Positions 4,273-6,346 of a stretch of 6,346 nucleotides of DNA are shown piece after piece. Under the pieces are notes generated by a model. It did no database searches. It was given only the letters and a program-made list of their open reading frames with translations, and was not told where the DNA came from. Within the stretch, counting starts at the first letter, position 1. Each line of letters begins with the position of its first letter. The stretch is from JABDNZ01 sp964407425 (GTDB lineage: Bacteria > Gemmatimonadota > Gemmatimonadetes > Longimicrobiales > Gaopeijiaceae). The stretch covers positions 1 through 6,346 of the forward strand of contig CAYOVN010000182.1 of the NCBI GenBank assembly GCA_964407425.1, read 5' to 3'. Position numbers and translations under genes: made by a program.

Positions 4273-6346
4273 CTAAAGAAGAGCCACCGGATCCCTGTCG
4301 ACTGCGAGGCGGACATCCCTTCCTTGGGGCCGATGGTTTTCCAGGAATGCCCTGAGAATCGACCCGATGGACGCGGGGGAACTCGAACGCAGGAGCATGT
4401 GCCACCTCCACCGGCCATGAAGCTTTTCGATAGGAGCAGGGGCCGGTCCGACAACTTCCAAAGCCCCCCCATAGGCTGAAGCCCGGGATCTAAGCCAAGC
4501 GGCGCTCCTTTCCGCTTCTTTTGCCGCCGCCTCCACATCGGGGCTGCTGACAAGGAGGTTCACCAATCGGATATGCGGTGGGTACCGCGGGTCTTCCCGC
4601 TCCCTGAGCTCCCGGGTGGCGAAGGCGGGGAAGTCGTGGTTGAGGGCCGCTTTTACGGCGAAGTGGTCCGGCAGGGACGTCTGAATGAGAACTTCACCTC
4701 CCAGTTTCCCCCGCCCTGTACGGCCCGCCACCTGACTCAGGAGCTGGAACGTTCTCTCACTGGCTCGAAAATCGGGAAGATGGATCCCCACATCGGCGTT
4801 GATCACTCCTACGAAGGTCACCCGGGGAAAATCCAGCCCTTTGGAGATCATCTGAGTCCCCAGGAGGATATCCAGCTCGCCCCTTCCAAAGCGCCCCAAA
4901 ATCTCATGGTGGGACCACTTCCCTGAGGTCGTATCCACATCCATCCTGGCAATCCGGGCTCCAGGGAAGGATTCGGTGACCACCCGTTCCACCTGCTCGG
5001 TCCCGAGGCCCTTGAAGCTCAGATCCTCCGATCCGCACCGATCACACCGCTTGGGGGACGGCTCCCCGTGTCCGCAATGATGGCAGAGGATCCTTCCGGT
5101 CAACCGATGGAAGGTCAGGGACACGGAACAGTGGGGGCACTGCCACACCTCCCCGCACTCCCGGCACTGCACGAAGCTGGAATAACCCCTCCGATTCAGG
5201 AGCAGCATGACCTGTTCCTGTCGGGAAAGCCGCACTTCGATCCCCTCGATAAGCTCGGGGGACAGAACGCCCCTGCCCTTCCCCTCGGCGCTTCCCCGAT
5301 TCTCCCCCCGGCCACCACCATCGGTGTGCTTCTTCCATAGGACCTTCAGGTCCACCAACCGCACTGGAGGGAGAGTCCCTCCCCCCACACGCTCCGGGAG
5401 AGATAGAAGTCTGAATTTCCCCGACTGGGCGTTTTTCCAACTCTCCAGGGAGGGGGTTGCACTCCCCAAAAGGCAGAGGGCTCCACAACGGCCGGCCCTT
5501 ACGATGGCGACATCCCGGGCTTGGTACCGGGGGCCCTCGGATTGTTTGTAGCTCCCGTCGTGTTCCTCATCCACGACAATGGCCCCCAGTCTATGGACAG
5601 GAGCGAATACTGCGGATCGAGCACCTACGGCGATGCGTTTGTCCCCCCTCTGGAGTTGGCGCCATGCATCGTAGCGCTCTCCGTCGGAGAGGGCCGAGTG
5701 TAGAACCGCCACATCATCTCCGAAGTGGGCCCGGAATCTGGAGACGGTCTGGGGTGTCAGAGAGATCTCAGGTACGAGGACGATGGCCCCCTGACCCCTT
5801 CGGAGAACGACCTCCCTGAGAAGCTCGATGTAGATGAGGGTTTTGCCCGACCCCGTCACCCCGTGGATGAGGACAGGGGGGGATTCTGGAGTCCCCAGCA
5901 TTTCCCTCAAGGCCTTCAACACCCCCGCCTGATCCTCCGTCGGCGTGAGATCAGGGGGTTTCTCTGGAGTGTCATGTCGGAAGGGGTCCCTGAGGACCTC
6001 TTCGTCCTCAAGGCAAACGATTCCCTTTTCCTCCAGGCCCCGGACCACGGAGCGGCTGAACCCCCCCTGCCGCAGGAACTCAGCCAGCTCGGCTACTCCT
6101 CCACTGCTTTCCAGAGCCTGATAGGCTTCTTTTTGCCTTCCAGCCCTTCTGAAGATCTCGTCCCGTTCGACGAGATCGGACAACCAGTGGACCACGCGTA
6201 CGATCCGCCTGACTCGAACCGGGGGGTCCTGGGGAGGGACCGTCTCGTGGCGAATAACGCCATGGCCCGCCAAACGGCGAATCTCGGGCCAGATCGATCC
6301 GAGATCCAATCTCTTCCTCAGGGTCCTGACCCTCTCCGGCGAGACG
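4273..6346 (-). CDS. priA: Primosomal protein N' (replication restart helicase PriA), 5' end outside the window
   Basis: PriA is the superfamily 2 3'-to-5' DNA helicase that recognises stalled forks and starts reloading of the replicative helicase. 690 residues are visible; the frame stays open to 6346, so the N-terminal 3'-end-binding domain (roughly 60-120 residues) lies beyond the window. Numbered from the codon at 6309-6307: winged-helix part (1-100); Walker A GVTGSGKT (150-157); VPEISLTPQ (179-187); DEEH box in VVDEEHDGSYKQ (245-256); GSATPS (282-287); eight-cysteine zinc module (C382, 385, 391, 394, 409, 412, 422, 425); GTQMISKGLDFP (484-495); QVAGRTGRG (526-534); C-terminal domain with DPRYPPH and EVVGPAPAPIEKLHGRWRWH. 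All catalytic motifs are intact, so it should be functional. One oddity is a Gly/Lys/Arg-rich insert at about 325-347 before the zinc module. The stop TAG at 4275 is 144 bp before the HNH start. Confidence 0.97.
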   Translation of the reverse strand, partial: VSPERVRTLRKRLDLGSIWPEIRRLAGHGVIRHETVPPQDPPVRVRRIVRVVHWLSDLVERDEIFRRAGRQKEAYQALESSGGVAELAEFLRQGGFSRSVVRGLEEKGIVCLEDEEVLRDPFRHDTPEKPPDLTPTEDQAGVLKALREMLGTPESPPVLIHGVTGSGKTLIYIELLREVVLRRGQGAIVLVPEISLTPQTVSRFRAHFGDDVAVLHSALSDGERYDAWRQLQRGDKRIAVGARSAVFAPVHRLGAIVVDEEHDGSYKQSEGPRYQARDVAIVRAGRCGALCLLGSATPSLESWKNAQSGKFRLLSLPERVGGGTLPPVRLVDLKVLWKKHTDGGGRGENRGSAEGKGRGVLSPELIEGIEVRLSRQEQVMLLLNRRGYSSFVQCRECGEVWQCPHCSVSLTFHRLTGRILCHHCGHGEPSPKRCDRCGSEDLSFKGLGTEQVERVVTESFPGARIARMDVDTTSGKWSHHEILGRFGRGELDILLGTQMISKGLDFPRVTFVGVINADVGIHLPDFRASERTFQLLSQVAGRTGRGKLGGEVLIQTSLPDHFAVKAALNHDFPAFATRELREREDPRYPPHIRLVNLLVSSPDVEAAAKEAERSAAWLRSRASAYGGALEVVGPAPAPIEKLHGRWRWHMLLRSSSPASIGSILRAFLENHRPQGRDVRLAVDRDPVALL

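Noticed and set aside
4573..4926. Plus-strand frame of 117 residues antisense to priA
   Set aside because: It lies wholly inside the clearly coding helicase domain on the other strand; such frames are common opposite GC-rich genes.
5042..5488. Minus-strand frame of 148 residues inside priA in another frame
   Set aside because: It overlaps the conserved zinc module and helicase motifs of priA, and its sequence is a low-complexity Gly/Pro/Arg shadow.
6307..6309. TTG at 6309 as the start of priA
   Set aside because: The frame remains open with twelve further sense codons to the window edge, and the family needs an additional N-terminal domain, so this is an internal leucine codon.

Overview
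The window is an ordinary-looking chromosomal stretch of a GC-rich bacterium. It holds five protein genes with short gaps and carries no transposase, phage, toxin-antitoxin or CRISPR signature. The style of the two unnamed proteins, and of the HNH protein, resembles what I remember from Gemmatimonadota. That placement rests on recall, not on a search, and is tentative.

Layout. Positions 1-209 contain no gene I can support. A 172-residue hypothetical protein lies on the minus strand (728 down to 210), with an acidic, proline-rich N-terminal half and a small conserved-looking C-terminal domain. A 153-bp divergent intergenic region follows; it carries a perfect GC stem capped by GAAA inside a longer inverted repeat, and a plausible promoter for the rightward genes. 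The rightward unit starts with a full-length fused (alpha plus beta) NDP-forming acyl-CoA synthetase (882-3020). After 38 bp comes a 158-residue hypothetical protein (3059-3535). This pair converges on a leftward pair: a stand-alone HNH endonuclease-family protein (4128 down to 3556) and, upstream of it, the primosomal helicase PriA (beyond 6346 down to 4273). PriA lacks its N-terminus only because the window ends.

How the genes relate. The acyl-CoA synthetase interconverts an acyl-CoA with the free acid while making or using ATP, so it belongs to central carbon and energy metabolism; the small protein behind it is probably co-transcribed but has no evident enzymatic motif. PriA restarts collapsed replication forks. 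The HNH gene lies on the same strand 144 bp downstream and has its own recognisable promoter, so it can be expressed apart from priA, although read-through is possible.

I found no convincing new system. The items most worth a second look are the two uncharacterised proteins, the conserved-type HNH protein beside priA, and the compact regulatory-looking DNA before the HNH gene and in the divergent intergenic region.
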